Shown here: one piece after another, positions 43,510-51,992 of the stretch | Position numbering within the stretch: the first letter of the stretch is position 1 | How the letters are laid out: each line of letters opens with the position of its first letter | Assembly (NCBI RefSeq): GCF_900110815.1 | Contig: NZ_FOIT01000001.1 | Coordinates: 231,910-295,909, forward strand | Direction: 5' to 3' | Length of the DNA stretch: 64,000 bases | Source: Aliicoccus persicus | GTDB lineage: Bacteria > Bacillota > Bacilli > Staphylococcales > Salinicoccaceae | The notes under the pieces: generated by a model | Database searches by the model: none | What the model was told of the DNA's origin: nothing | The model's input: the letters and a program-made list of their open reading frames with translations, nothing else | Program-made: the position numbers and the translations under genes

Positions 43510-45036
43510 TTACTCTGCATCCTCTTCTTCTACATCTTCTTCAGCGTCCGCATCTTCTTCAGCATCAGCGTCTTCTTCAGCATCTGCATCTTCTTCTGTA
43601 TCTTCATCAGTATCAGCGTCTTCTTCAGTATCTGCATCTTCTTCAGTATCTGCATCTTCTCCAGTATCTGCATCTTCTTCAGTATCTGCATCTTCTTCAG
43701 TGTCTACGTCTTCCTCATTATCTACATCATCTTCAGTATCAACGTCCTCTTCAGTATCTACATCTTCAGAATCGTCATCATCTTCGACAGCTTCGCCACC
43801 ATCTGCAGCAGTAATTACATAAATCTTACCACTATCAGTACCGGCAATAAGTTTACCGTCAGAAGTAACTAATACATCACGGAAGCGTTCGCCTTCTTCT
43901 GTTAATAGACGCTCTTCACCAACAATTGTATCGCCTTCAATGACCATACGTAAAACATAGTTTGGTGCTAAACCACCGATGAATAGGTTGTTCTCCCATT
44001 CAGGAATTGCATCGTTATCGTAGAACATCATACCACTTGGTGCTGATGTTGGATCCCAGTAGTATCTCGGTTCAACAAATCCTTGTGCTTCATGTTCTGA
44101 AATACCATCGTTGATTAATTCACCAGAATACTCGATACCATAAGAAACGACTGGCCAACCGTAGTTGTTACCTGGCTCGATAATGTTAAGTTCGTCACCA
44201 GCTTGTGGTCCAAACTCAACAATCCATAAATCATTCGTTTCTGGATGGAAGTCGATACCTTGGATGTTACGGTGACCATAAGTATAAATACCATCTAAAG
44301 CTTCTTCATCATCGATGAATGGGTTAGTATCTACAGGTTCACCTTCTGGTGTAATATGAATGACCTTACCAAGATAAGCATCTAAATCTTGTGCACGTTC
44401 ACGAATTGGGTCATCTGAACGTTCACCAGTTGTAACAAAAATGTTTCCTTCTTCGTTAAAGACGATACGTCCACCATAGTGTAATGTACCATCATATCCT
44501 GGTTCAGCTTGGAAGATCACTTCAAGATCTTCTAATTGAGACTCATCTTCTGATAATACACCTCTAGCAACAGCTGTTAATGTACCATCATCGACATCTT
44601 GAGCAAATGTCATGTAAACCATTCTTGACTCTTCAAAGTCAGGAGCTAGTGCTAAATCGAGCAAACCACCTTGACCTTCATTGTTAATTTCAGGTGTACC
44701 TTCGATTGGATCTGAAACAGTACCATCTACAATATTTACAAGTAGTAATTCGCCAGTGTCTCTTTGAGTGACTAAGATACGATCTTCATCAAATTCAACC
44801 ATACCCCATACTACGTCAAGTCCTTCTGCAACGACTTCAACGTTTAACTCAGTTTCTGTTTCTACTGCAGGTGCTCTCGTTTGTTCTTCAAAAGCTCTTT
44901 CGAATTCAGTTACCTTTGGCTCTGATTCTGCTGATCCATCATCTTCTTGAGCGAGTGCAGGTGCAGCTAAAGTTAAACCAGCTGCAATAGTTGCAAGTGC
45001 TAGTGATGACTTAAATAATGAATATTTGCTTTTCAA
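43510..45036 (-). CDS. Secreted PQQ-type sugar dehydrogenase with acidic repeat tail
   Basis: 508 aa. Signal peptide (MKSKYSLFKSSLALATIAAG, cleavage after APALA), then a six-bladed propeller of the soluble aldose dehydrogenase (GSDH/YliI) family: HYGGRIVFNEEGNIFVTTGE, LDAYLGKVIHI, GHRNIQGIDFHP, WIVEFGPQAGDELNIIEPG, NNYGWPVVSYG. Such proteins oxidise sugars with PQQ and calcium; no PQQ genes lie nearby. Residues about 415-508 are almost only Asp, Glu, Ala, Thr, Val in six-residue repeats (DTEEDA), an 18-bp DNA repeat; no LPXTG follows. TTG 45036 sits 9 bases after GAAAGG; TTG 45045 is a poorer start. Confidence 0.88.
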   Translation of the reverse strand: MKSKYSLFKSSLALATIAAGLTLAAPALAQEDDGSAESEPKVTEFERAFEEQTRAPAVETETELNVEVVAEGLDVVWGMVEFDEDRILVTQRDTGELLLVNIVDGTVSDPIEGTPEINNEGQGGLLDLALAPDFEESRMVYMTFAQDVDDGTLTAVARGVLSEDESQLEDLEVIFQAEPGYDGTLHYGGRIVFNEEGNIFVTTGERSDDPIRERAQDLDAYLGKVIHITPEGEPVDTNPFIDDEEALDGIYTYGHRNIQGIDFHPETNDLWIVEFGPQAGDELNIIEPGNNYGWPVVSYGIEYSGELINDGISEHEAQGFVEPRYYWDPTSAPSGMMFYDNDAIPEWENNLFIGGLAPNYVLRMVIEGDTIVGEERLLTEEGERFRDVLVTSDGKLIAGTDSGKIYVITAADGGEAVEDDDDSEDVDTEEDVDTEDDVDNEEDVDTEEDADTEEDADTGEDADTEEDADTEEDADTDEDTEEDADAEEDADAEEDADAEEDVEEEDAE

Positions 45037-45150
45037 AATTATCAACCTTTCAAAGTGTATTTAAAAGCTTCGCATTGATCCAAGTGTAACGTGACAATCG
45101 TTTCTACGTTAGAGCTGATCAAAGCAATTCGAACTCTATTGATAATCATA

Positions 45151-45178
45151 ATTATACATCTATTTAGATTTAAATCAA
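45151..45178 (-). promoter_or_regulatory. Promoter of the sugar dehydrogenase
   Basis: On the minus strand TTGATT (45178-45173), 16 bases, TATAAT (45156-45151). It would give a 5' leader of about 110 bases. Confidence 0.5.
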
Positions 45179-45491
45179 TGATTACAACTCGAAACTGTGT
45201 CATTATACGACCTTAGTATGATTAAAATCACACGTGTATAATTCTACAACTTTTTGGTAATATGTAATCGTTCACAATGTTGATTCTATCGTGTTTATAT
45301 CTTTAAAGTTTATCTGGTGATTAATATAATGGTTTCTAGATTTTAATGAAATATAAAAATAATTAAGTTATTTAATATCTATTCCTCATGAAACTTTAAT
45401 GTATAATATGTATATGATATTCATTAATTGTATTAAATTTACAACGCTTAAATTATTATAATCTGATAATTAAATATTGAATTTAGAATAA
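45179..45491. other. AT-rich intergenic stretch, nothing recognised
   Basis: About 310 bases of very AT-rich sequence between the sugar dehydrogenase promoter and the tRNA terminator. Scattered TATAAT-like hexamers but no convincing promoter pair, open frame, hairpin or repeat. Confidence 0.5.
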
Positions 45492-45533
45492 TAAAAAACC
45501 GTTAAATCCAAAGTAGAGAGGATTTAACGGTTT
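45492..45533 (-). terminator. Terminator of tRNA-Arg
   Basis: AACCGTTAAATCC and GGATTTAACGGTT (45497-45509 and 45520-45532) pair perfectly; on the minus strand the stem is followed by TTTTTTATT. Confidence 0.85.
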
Positions 45534-45551
45534 AATATTTAAGAAAATTTA

Positions 45552-45625
45552 CGTCCTGGGAGGGATTCGAACCCCCGACCGATAGCTTAGAAGGCTATTG
45601 CTCTATCCAGCTGAGCTACCAGGAC
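45552..45625 (-). tRNA. tRNA-Arg (anticodon UCU)
   Basis: 74-base cloverleaf on the minus strand: acceptor GTCCTGG/CCAGGAC, D arm GCTCAGCTGGATAGAGC, anticodon arm ATAGC-CTTCTAA-GCTAT giving TCT, variable CGGTC, T arm GGGGGTTCGAATCCCTC, discriminator G. CCA is not encoded. Reads AGA/AGG codons, important in low-GC genomes. Single gene with its own promoter and terminator. Confidence 0.97.
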
Positions 45626-45646
45626 ATCATTTAATCGACAAGATTT

Positions 45647-45676
45647 ATTATAACTCAACTATTTGATCGATGTCAA
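45647..45676 (-). promoter_or_regulatory. Promoter of tRNA-Arg
   Basis: On the minus strand consensus TTGACA (45676-45671), 18 bases, TATAAT (45652-45647), 21 bases before the tRNA 5' end. Confidence 0.75.
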
Positions 45677-45752
45677 ACACCATTTTAACAATATTTACTG
45701 TGCTATAATTTACCATAATTATTATAAAGAATTAAGGAAAGGAGCGACAACA

Positions 45753-45992
45753 ATGAACAGGGTCAACATATACTTATCAACAGCATTTGTTATTATTGCG
45801 CTCCTATATTTTTCAATCATGTATTTAAACTTTTCTATTAATCATGAAATGATCATTATTCTTTCAGCAATACTATTTGTTATTACAAGCTATCTATTGT
45901 ACAAAAGTAAATTCAAGTTTAATCCAATCAACGTTGGCATCTTATTGTTTACACCACTTATGATTATCTCACTGCTTGTTCAACAAGTATAA
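45753..45992 (+). CDS. Small membrane protein, unknown function
   Basis: 79 aa with three hydrophobic segments (about 8-27, 33-50, 60-77) and a basic loop YKSKFKFN. ATG 45753 follows AAGGAAAGGAG; an extended -10 (TGCTATAAT, 45701-45709) lies 44 bases upstream. The longer frame from 45663 crosses that promoter and is rejected. Its last 24 bases overlap, tail to tail, the end of helD on the other strand. No family recognised. Confidence 0.7.
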   Translation: MNRVNIYLSTAFVIIALLYFSIMYLNFSINHEMIIILSAILFVITSYLLYKSKFKFNPINVGILLFTPLMIISLLVQQV

Positions 45993-48026
45993 ATGACGTG
46001 TGGCGCGCGAAGCTAATACATAGTGTACATTCTGTCTGTCACTATATTCATCGCTATCAACAACAATGACGGTATTGAACTCAAATCCCTTTGCTAAATA
46101 GTAGGGAAGTATCAAATGATTTCGATTGTAGATCGTATCTTCATCTTGTAAATGTTTAAAAGTCGGATGTTTATCTTTAATTTGTTCATAGATTTCCGTG
46201 CTCAGTTCTCTTGAAGGTGTGATGATTGCAATTTGGTTATCATTGTTTGTAATAATCGATTCAATTGATTGAATTAAATCTGTGTAGTTTATATGTTGAA
46301 CTTCGTCACCATCTACTGAGACAGATTCAATCGAGTTTGGCTTTATTGTATTTAAATATTCGTTGATTTGATTTGTCGAACGATACGATTGAACTAAATA
46401 TTTTTGCACTTGATTCTTAAGATTTAAAGGATCGATTGCTGCCAGATGTAAGCGTTGGTTTAAGTCACCAAGGCTCGTAAATGTTGCACGTGAAAAATAT
46501 GTTTTTAATGCTTTGAACTGAACGTTTGAGTAGTCTTGGACTTCATCGACAAGGACATGTCTGATATGGGTATCACGGACATCTGTGATGTACATGATTA
46601 TAAGTAACATTGGTCCAAGGTCTTCATACTTATAGTTATTTTGTTTAATAGAATCAATGGTTTCTAATCTTGTGTTCTTGTGTGTCAATGAGTTGATATA
46701 GATGTTTTCGATATGAACGAAACGATAGTGCAGAATCATACGATGTACTTTTTTGTACATTTTAACGGCCTTTTTATGAGCTTCTTGTTTTAGCTCATGA
46801 TCTTCGCCGATGTATTTGTCGCTTTCTTTCATTTCATTATAGAGTGATTGTGTCTTCAATTTAACGCGGTTGTTTACCATTTTAATGAGCTTTTTACGCA
46901 TATCAAAGATACGAGCACGGATGTTTACACTATTTGCATACTGATAAAAATCATGTTTGAGTTGTTCTCTACTGATAAGAGCACCTTCATCTGACATCAG
47001 TGTTCTAAAGTACATATTTTTGTGTGTAAGATTGAAGAGGTATTCTTCAAGATGTTCTAAATAGAACATACTATTTTTATATTTATAGCTCGTGTGATCT
47101 TCAATTTCCAACCGTCTCATGTTTTCTGTTAAGCCTTCAAATTTTCTGCTACGCAAGTAAGGTATTTTATTTTTAATGGTAAAGAAAGTTGAGCTCTCTA
47201 CATTGTCTTCTCCTAGCTCTGGTAATACATCTGAAAGATAGTCATTGAATACTTCATTTGGGTTGAGCAACAGAATTTTATCTGCGGATAATGAGTCTCT
47301 ATGATGGTAGAGTAAATAGGCAATGCGTTGCATTGCAAGTGACGTTTTACCGCTTCCTGGCGGACCAAAGACGAGTGTATCTTGTGCCAATGGTTGACGA
47401 ATAATGACGTTTTGCTCTGCTTGAATCGTCGTGACGATATTCTTAAGTTTTGTTTGAGATGTATCTGTTAATAAGCGCTGCAGCACTTCATCTCCGATAT
47501 ACATATCACTATCAAACATATTTAGTAGTTTAGAATTTTCGATTATAAATTGTCTGCGTTCTGAAACATTCGCTTCAATCGTTTCCCCGTTCGGTACTTT
47601 ATAAGATAGTTGTCCAATAATATTTTCATAGAACAATCCAGCAACTGGTGTTCGCCAATCATATATCAGTATATTGTGATCATCATCTCTAAATGTCATG
47701 TTGCCGATGTACACTTCTTCATTATCAATAATTAGTTTTCCGAAGTACGGTTTGTTAATGATTGACTGGAGGAATTCAAGTAACTCTGAAGTACGTGTAA
47801 ACTGCATTTCTTTGATACGGATATTTGGCAATTCAGACATGAAGTCCATGATGTCTCCGTCTTCATAGTCAACAACGTTGGAATAACTCTCAACCATCTC
47901 TGCTCGCGACTCTATTATTTCGGCTGTTTGAGATGCTCTATGCCGTGTTATTTTATTGAAATAATTATTAATAAAATTAACCATATTCTCTAGATGATTA
48001 ACTTCTTGTTCAAATGATTTTTTCAT
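45969..48026 (-). CDS. HelD-type RNA polymerase recycling ATPase
   Basis: 685-aa superfamily-1 helicase-like protein. HelD pries RNA polymerase off DNA and nucleic acids after termination. Seen: N-terminal coiled coil (FEQEVNHLENMVNFINNYFN), the HelD-specific YIGNMTFRDDDHNILIYDWR with TPVAGLFYE, Walker A VFGPPGSGKTSLAMQRIAYL, LLLNPNEVFNDYLSDVLPEL, Walker B region LVDEVQDYS, SYRST, and a final FEFNTVIVVDSDEYSD. Slightly shorter than Bacillus HelD. ATG 48026 lies 7 bases after GGGGGG; ATG 48032 is too close. Related UvrD/RecD-like enzymes are the alternative but the N-terminal block favours HelD. Confidence 0.85.
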   Translation of the reverse strand: MKKSFEQEVNHLENMVNFINNYFNKITRHRASQTAEIIESRAEMVESYSNVVDYEDGDIMDFMSELPNIRIKEMQFTRTSELLEFLQSIINKPYFGKLIIDNEEVYIGNMTFRDDDHNILIYDWRTPVAGLFYENIIGQLSYKVPNGETIEANVSERRQFIIENSKLLNMFDSDMYIGDEVLQRLLTDTSQTKLKNIVTTIQAEQNVIIRQPLAQDTLVFGPPGSGKTSLAMQRIAYLLYHHRDSLSADKILLLNPNEVFNDYLSDVLPELGEDNVESSTFFTIKNKIPYLRSRKFEGLTENMRRLEIEDHTSYKYKNSMFYLEHLEEYLFNLTHKNMYFRTLMSDEGALISREQLKHDFYQYANSVNIRARIFDMRKKLIKMVNNRVKLKTQSLYNEMKESDKYIGEDHELKQEAHKKAVKMYKKVHRMILHYRFVHIENIYINSLTHKNTRLETIDSIKQNNYKYEDLGPMLLIIMYITDVRDTHIRHVLVDEVQDYSNVQFKALKTYFSRATFTSLGDLNQRLHLAAIDPLNLKNQVQKYLVQSYRSTNQINEYLNTIKPNSIESVSVDGDEVQHINYTDLIQSIESIITNNDNQIAIITPSRELSTEIYEQIKDKHPTFKHLQDEDTIYNRNHLILPYYLAKGFEFNTVIVVDSDEYSDRQNVHYVLASRATRHLYLLNKQ

Positions 48027-48186
48027 CGTCATTCCCCCCGTAAGGCATTATACTACGACTTAATAATATATATCAGTCTATAATTTTTTGGAAATATAAT
48101 GTATAATAGTAGTTGTAAAAAGTATTGAATGCGCATAGCCACATACGCTCAAAACGTCTGTGGTATTTTTATGCTATTTTGATTAA

Positions 48187-48216
48187 TTGTCAAAGAATTA
48201 ACCCATCATATATAAT
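48187..48216 (+). promoter_or_regulatory. Promoter of the acidic secreted protein
   Basis: TTGTCA (48187-48192), 18 bases, TATAAT (48211-48216), 37 bases before ATG 48254. A weak hairpin CCACATAC...GTCTGTGG (48139-48165) lies upstream. Confidence 0.6.
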
Positions 48217-48253
48217 AACAACAATTGTAATAACATAAAAAGGTGATTAACTT

Positions 48254-49264
48254 ATGAAGAAAACATTATCTATACTTGCTGTGTTGTCTCTAGGTACCGC
48301 GACTTTTATTGCTGCTGAAAACGAATTTCTAGAGAATGTCGCTTATGCGCAAGAGGATGAAGAAGTTGAAGAAGATGTTGATGAGGAAGTATCTGAAGAA
48401 GAGGAAGAAGACGAAGATACTGTTGTAGATGAAGAAGACGAGGAAGATGAAGAAGACGAGGAAGAAGTAGACCCACAACTCGGACAGAAATTATTTGCTG
48501 CATTTACACAACATTCTGCAGTAGAAAATTACTTGTTTGATATTTATGGACTTGAAAATAATACAACGCAGTATTTGGATGATCAATACCAAGTCGAAAT
48601 GCCGAAGTTTTATCCGAATCAATATTTAGTTAAAACGACGCAATTTGATGAATTTGCTGAAGTTCCAGAAGGCATGGAATTTTACCTTGTGTTACCGAAT
48701 AAAATAAATGAACAGGTTGTTTACGGCTTCAATGAAGATGTTGCTATCGTGTTTGTAAATCCACCGTTCATTCCTTTATATTCGAGTATGATTTCTAATG
48801 GGGTCGAGTTTGATAGTGAAACGTTACTTGCGAATAATCTAGAACTTTCAGAAGATGCGCTTGATCGCATCGTATTTTCACCGACAAACTTTGAAACTGA
48901 AAATTTAAACAATGAAAACTTTGCAAAAGTTTGGAAGTTAGTTAAAGGTGATGATGTCGCTGAGGATGAAGTATTCGAAGTGAGACGTGACTTACAGTAC
49001 GTAAACTCTGACTTGAGAAACAATTCTTATATTTATCCGGATAATACGTTTGAGATTCGTGCAACAACATCTGAAGATAATTTAGTATTCACGATACAAC
49101 CTGATGGTGGCATTATGGTGTATCCTGATGTGCCTTATATTGTCGTAGAATCTGATGTCGATTCTGTCGAAGCAACGAAAGCAGTGCTCGAAAATCATGA
49201 GATGTACCACGTCTCTGAAGTATCTGATATCGATGTGTCTGATATTGTTGATCAGTTTCAGTAA
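48254..49264 (+). CDS. Secreted protein with acidic low-complexity N-terminus, unknown
   Basis: 336 aa. Signal peptide ending NVAYA at residue 32, then about 40 residues made almost only of Glu, Asp and Val (34-73), then a 260-residue domain with no family I recognise (QLGQKLFAAFTQHSAVENYL; PEGMEFYLVLPNKINEQVVY; NNSYIYPDNTFEIRATTSED; GGIMVYPDVPYIVVESD). No membrane anchor or sortase motif at the end. ATG 48254 behind AAAAAGGTGA. Stand-alone unit with own promoter and terminator. Acidic linkers of this kind occur in secreted proteins of salt-tolerant Staphylococcaceae; that is an inference. Confidence 0.75.
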   Translation: MKKTLSILAVLSLGTATFIAAENEFLENVAYAQEDEEVEEDVDEEVSEEEEEDEDTVVDEEDEEDEEDEEEVDPQLGQKLFAAFTQHSAVENYLFDIYGLENNTTQYLDDQYQVEMPKFYPNQYLVKTTQFDEFAEVPEGMEFYLVLPNKINEQVVYGFNEDVAIVFVNPPFIPLYSSMISNGVEFDSETLLANNLELSEDALDRIVFSPTNFETENLNNENFAKVWKLVKGDDVAEDEVFEVRRDLQYVNSDLRNNSYIYPDNTFEIRATTSEDNLVFTIQPDGGIMVYPDVPYIVVESDVDSVEATKAVLENHEMYHVSEVSDIDVSDIVDQFQ

Positions 49265-49274
49265 ATAATATAAT

Positions 49275-49318
49275 AGACCTTATTATCTCAAAAAAGTAGA
49301 TAATAAGGTCTTTTTGTT
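49275..49318. terminator. Bidirectional terminator between converging genes
   Basis: AGACCTTATTATCT (49275-49288) pairs perfectly with AGATAATAAGGTCT (49298-49311), followed by TTTTG; A-tract on the other side. Confidence 0.85.
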
Positions 49319-49321
49319 GTT

Positions 49322-50536
49322 CTATGACTCAAATTTCTTGTAAATGGCTGCTGCATCTATTGTATGTGATTCAATTTCTTCTTTAGCGTAGTATTTACCG
49401 TTTAGAACGATGCCATAGATATCCATGAGGTGATCAAAAGAATCTAGTGGATTATTATTAAGTATGACGTAGTTCTCATGTTTACCGATTACCTCCATTG
49501 GCATTACAGTAGCACGATGTAAAACTTCACTAGGAGAGAGTCCCAGTTCGTTAAAGATATTCATCTCTTCAATCATGCTGTAACCAGGATAGTTCCAAAA
49601 TCCTGCAGGTGCATCGGTACCGATATAGACTTTCCCACTCATATCGATATAGCGCTTTGTGATGATTTTCATCACTGCATATTCCCATTCGGCGTAGCGT
49701 TTATAATTTGACGTTCGTGATGGTTCTAGTTTCTCGAACATTTCATCTAATGTGACGTTTTGATCTTGTCGAATTTTATCGACAAGGTTAGTGTTAGGGA
49801 CAGTGATTTTTCCAAATGCATTTTTACGGTACAGTGATAATGTAGGCACGAGTACAATATCCCGTGATTTTAGTTCGTCGAGTGTATCGTCTAGTACGTC
49901 AGAATCTATGTCAACATCTTGTAAAAAGAACATTTCTTCGAAGTCACCCGGCTCATATTCACTATATAAACATTGAATAATACCTGACGCGTGTTCTAAA
50001 TACTTCACACCAACTTTTGCAGCATGTAGTGCATCGGTTTGTTCATGTGCATGAATAAGGTCAGCCGCGACTTGTAATCCGAGTTGTTTTGCTTGCATGA
50101 CAACTGCAACTAGAACATCTGTTTTAATATTCCCATATACTTTTATAAACTTTGCACCTTGTGCGTGAAGTTCTTTTACAGTGTTCATTGCTTCCACAAT
50201 ATCATTTGTAGCAATGTGACCATCACCACTCGGTCCCCATAGACCTGGGTTGCCGTCGATCATCTTATAAGTGGGGTAAATATTTGGACTAACTTCATCA
50301 ATCGTGTTGATGAGTTCATACATACCTGCAGTATTTCTTACGTTAGTTATTGATGAAAGCAAATAGTATTTCGCATAAAAAGGACTGATGTGCGTATGCA
50401 TGTCTGTAAGTCCCGGAATAATGTATTTATTTTGCGCATCGATTGTTTCTGATTCATTTGAGTTGATTGTTAATGTTTGTTGTTTGAAAGACTTAATATC
50501 AGGATTAAATACGTAACCATTTGTTATTTCAATCAC
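49322..50536 (-). CDS. Metal-dependent amidohydrolase
   Basis: 404 aa of the imidazolonepropionase/prolidase-like amidohydrolase group. Small beta domain, then the barrel with metal ligands DMHTHIS near 55, a possible carboxylated-Lys strand KFIKVYG, ADLIHAHEQT, LEHASGI, and GTDAPAGFWNYPG with the catalytic Asp; ends in LGLSPSEVLHRATVMPMEVI. Substrate not readable. Start chosen as GTG 50536 (MIEITNGYVFNPD), 6 bases after AAAGGAAAG and 1 base past the stop of the upstream gene; the frame extends 13 codons further. Co-transcribed with the small membrane protein. Confidence 0.82.
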   Translation of the reverse strand: MIEITNGYVFNPDIKSFKQQTLTINSNESETIDAQNKYIIPGLTDMHTHISPFYAKYYLLSSITNVRNTAGMYELINTIDEVSPNIYPTYKMIDGNPGLWGPSGDGHIATNDIVEAMNTVKELHAQGAKFIKVYGNIKTDVLVAVVMQAKQLGLQVAADLIHAHEQTDALHAAKVGVKYLEHASGIIQCLYSEYEPGDFEEMFFLQDVDIDSDVLDDTLDELKSRDIVLVPTLSLYRKNAFGKITVPNTNLVDKIRQDQNVTLDEMFEKLEPSRTSNYKRYAEWEYAVMKIITKRYIDMSGKVYIGTDAPAGFWNYPGYSMIEEMNIFNELGLSPSEVLHRATVMPMEVIGKHENYVILNNNPLDSFDHLMDIYGIVLNGKYYAKEEIESHTIDAAAIYKKFES

Positions 50537-50537
50537 T

Positions 50538-50789
50538 TTAATCTTTCCTTTCATCCTCATCGTATTGCGATTCAACGCGTGCGCGTACTTTATCGATTAT
50601 TTCATCACGACTATTTTTCTTACCGCCTTTTCTCGTTTGGCGAAACAAATAAAAGGCATATAAAATCAATGCAGCACCGACGAATGCTGAGAATAATGCG
50701 GTCTGGTTATCCACTTGTAAGAAACTGATACCAGATGCAAAAAAAATAACACCGAAAAGCAAGATGATAGGTGCAAATACTTTTTTCAT
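50538..50789 (-). CDS. Small two-span membrane protein
   Basis: 83 aa: two hydrophobic helices (about 5-24 and 32-50, FAPIILLFGVIFFASGISFL and ALFSAFVGAALILYAFYLF), then a basic and acidic tail RQTRKGGKKNSRDEIIDKV. Minus-strand ATG 50789 has GAGAGGAA. First gene of a two-gene unit with the amidohydrolase; transcribed away from the 41-bp array. No family recognised. Confidence 0.75.
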   Translation of the reverse strand: MKKVFAPIILLFGVIFFASGISFLQVDNQTALFSAFVGAALILYAFYLFRQTRKGGKKNSRDEIIDKVRARVESQYDEDERKD

Positions 50790-50831
50790 AGAACGTTCCT
50801 CTCTATGTTTATTATTAATTCATTTTAACAT

Positions 50832-51283
50832 GAATTTGCGTGCCAATGAGAGTAGCTCATAGTCCGTTAAATTGATTTGCACGCCAATGAGAGTAGCTCA
50901 TAGTCCGTTAAATTGATTTGCACGCCAATGAGAGTAGCTCATAGTCCGTTAAATTGATTTGCGTGCCAATGAGAGTAGCTCATAGTCCGTTAAATTGATT
51001 TGCACGCCAATGAGAGTAGCTCATAGTCCGTTAAATTGATTTGCACGCCAATGAGAGTAGCTCATAGTCCGTTAAATTGATTTGCGTGTCAATGAGAGTA
51101 GCTCATAGTCCGTTAAATTGATTTGCACGTCAATGAGAGTAGCTCATAGCCTCGTAAACGGATTTGCACGCCAATGAGAGTAGCTCATAGTAACCCAAAC
51201 GGATTTGCACGCCAATGAGAGTAGCTCATAGTAACCCAAACGGATTTGCACGCCAATGAGAGTAGCTCATAGTCAACCAAACG
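50832..51283. repeat. Eleven tandem 41-bp repeats
   Basis: The core CCAATGAGAGTAGCTCATAG starts at 50843, 50884, 50925, 50966, 51007, 51048, 51089, 51130, 51171, 51212 and 51253, exactly 41 bases apart. The core holds an inverted repeat ATGAG-AGTAG-CTCAT. Flanks vary in a patterned way: TTTGCAC or TTTGCGT before the core; TCCGTTAAATTGA after it in units 1-7, CTCGTAAACGGA in 8, TAACCCAAACGGA in 9-10, TCAACCAAACGG in 11. It fills the gap between two divergent genes. Not protein-coding. Confidence 0.95.
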
Positions 51284-51373
51284 GTATTTCACGAATAAAA
51301 TAATTTATAATACATCCTCTGACAGTTGAATATGTATAATAGATGTAATGAATGCTTTAAAGGAGTTTTTTAT

Positions 51374-51991
51374 ATGAATAAGTTTGATGAAATGATACTC
51401 GTTGTTAAACGAGATGTGTTATTTAACGATGAAAGCAATGCATTCCATGGTTTTTTAAGTGACCAAGAGCCTAAATTCAAAGCGATTGAAAAGACGTTGG
51501 ATACGTACGAAACAAAGCGTCGTGGTGATATGGAAGAGGATCCGACTTTTAAACAACTCGTCAGTTATTGTCTGCTCGTGAATGAGCGTAATGAAGTGCT
51601 CGTATATGAGCGTCTTTCTGGTGGTGGTGAAACACGCTTACATGGCAACATGTCAATCGGTGTCGGTGGTCATATGAATGACTTCAGCAATGCTGGTAAA
51701 TTTGAAGATCAAATGTTAGAGAACACATATCGAGAATTGGAAGAAGAAGTTGGTTTACATCAGGATGATGTTGTCGGCATGCAAACTCTGGGGCTAATCA
51801 ATGATGATACGAATGAGGTAGGGCAAGTACATATCGGTGTCGTGTTTAAGGTCGATGTTAAAAGTGAACATATATCAGCTGTAGAATCTGACACACTTCG
51901 CATAGATTGGGTAGACCCTAAAGCATTCGGGGATTTGGATAATTACGAGACTTGGAGTGCACTGATTATCGATGCACTCTACAAATCATAG
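51374..51991 (+). CDS. NUDIX-fold predicted phosphoesterase
   Basis: 205 aa. LLVNERNEVLVYERL then a NUDIX helix NTYRELEEEVGL; the residue that should be the first Glu of the box is Asp and the leading Gly is displaced, so the box is slightly off consensus. Matches the conserved stand-alone MutT-like phosphoesterase group. ATG 51374 after AAGGAG; the frame upstream from 51326 has no ribosome-binding site. The next gene starts 1 base after its stop. Confidence 0.8.
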   Translation: MNKFDEMILVVKRDVLFNDESNAFHGFLSDQEPKFKAIEKTLDTYETKRRGDMEEDPTFKQLVSYCLLVNERNEVLVYERLSGGGETRLHGNMSIGVGGHMNDFSNAGKFEDQMLENTYRELEEEVGLHQDDVVGMQTLGLINDDTNEVGQVHIGVVFKVDVKSEHISAVESDTLRIDWVDPKAFGDLDNYETWSALIIDALYKS

Positions 51992-51992
51992 T

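Noticed and set aside
43496-43822. Plus-strand Ser/Ala-rich 108-aa protein
   Set aside because: It is the antisense of the Asp/Glu repeat tail of the sugar dehydrogenase; Ser-rich frames arise from GAx codons read in reverse.
45179-45491. Small RNA gene in the AT-rich gap
   Set aside because: TATAAT-like hexamers are expected by chance at this composition; no paired -35 and no terminator other than that of the tRNA.
48139-48165. Terminator or riboswitch before the acidic secreted protein
   Set aside because: Stem is short with several mismatches and no aptamer motif is recognised; mentioned only with the promoter.
50832-51283. CRISPR array
   Set aside because: The stretches between cores are themselves repeated and only 13-21 bases; there are no unique spacers and no cas genes. 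It is a plain tandem repeat.
50832-51283. Plasmid or chromosomal origin with iterons
   Set aside because: No replication initiator gene, DnaA boxes or AT-rich unwinding region nearby; neighbours are ordinary metabolic genes.
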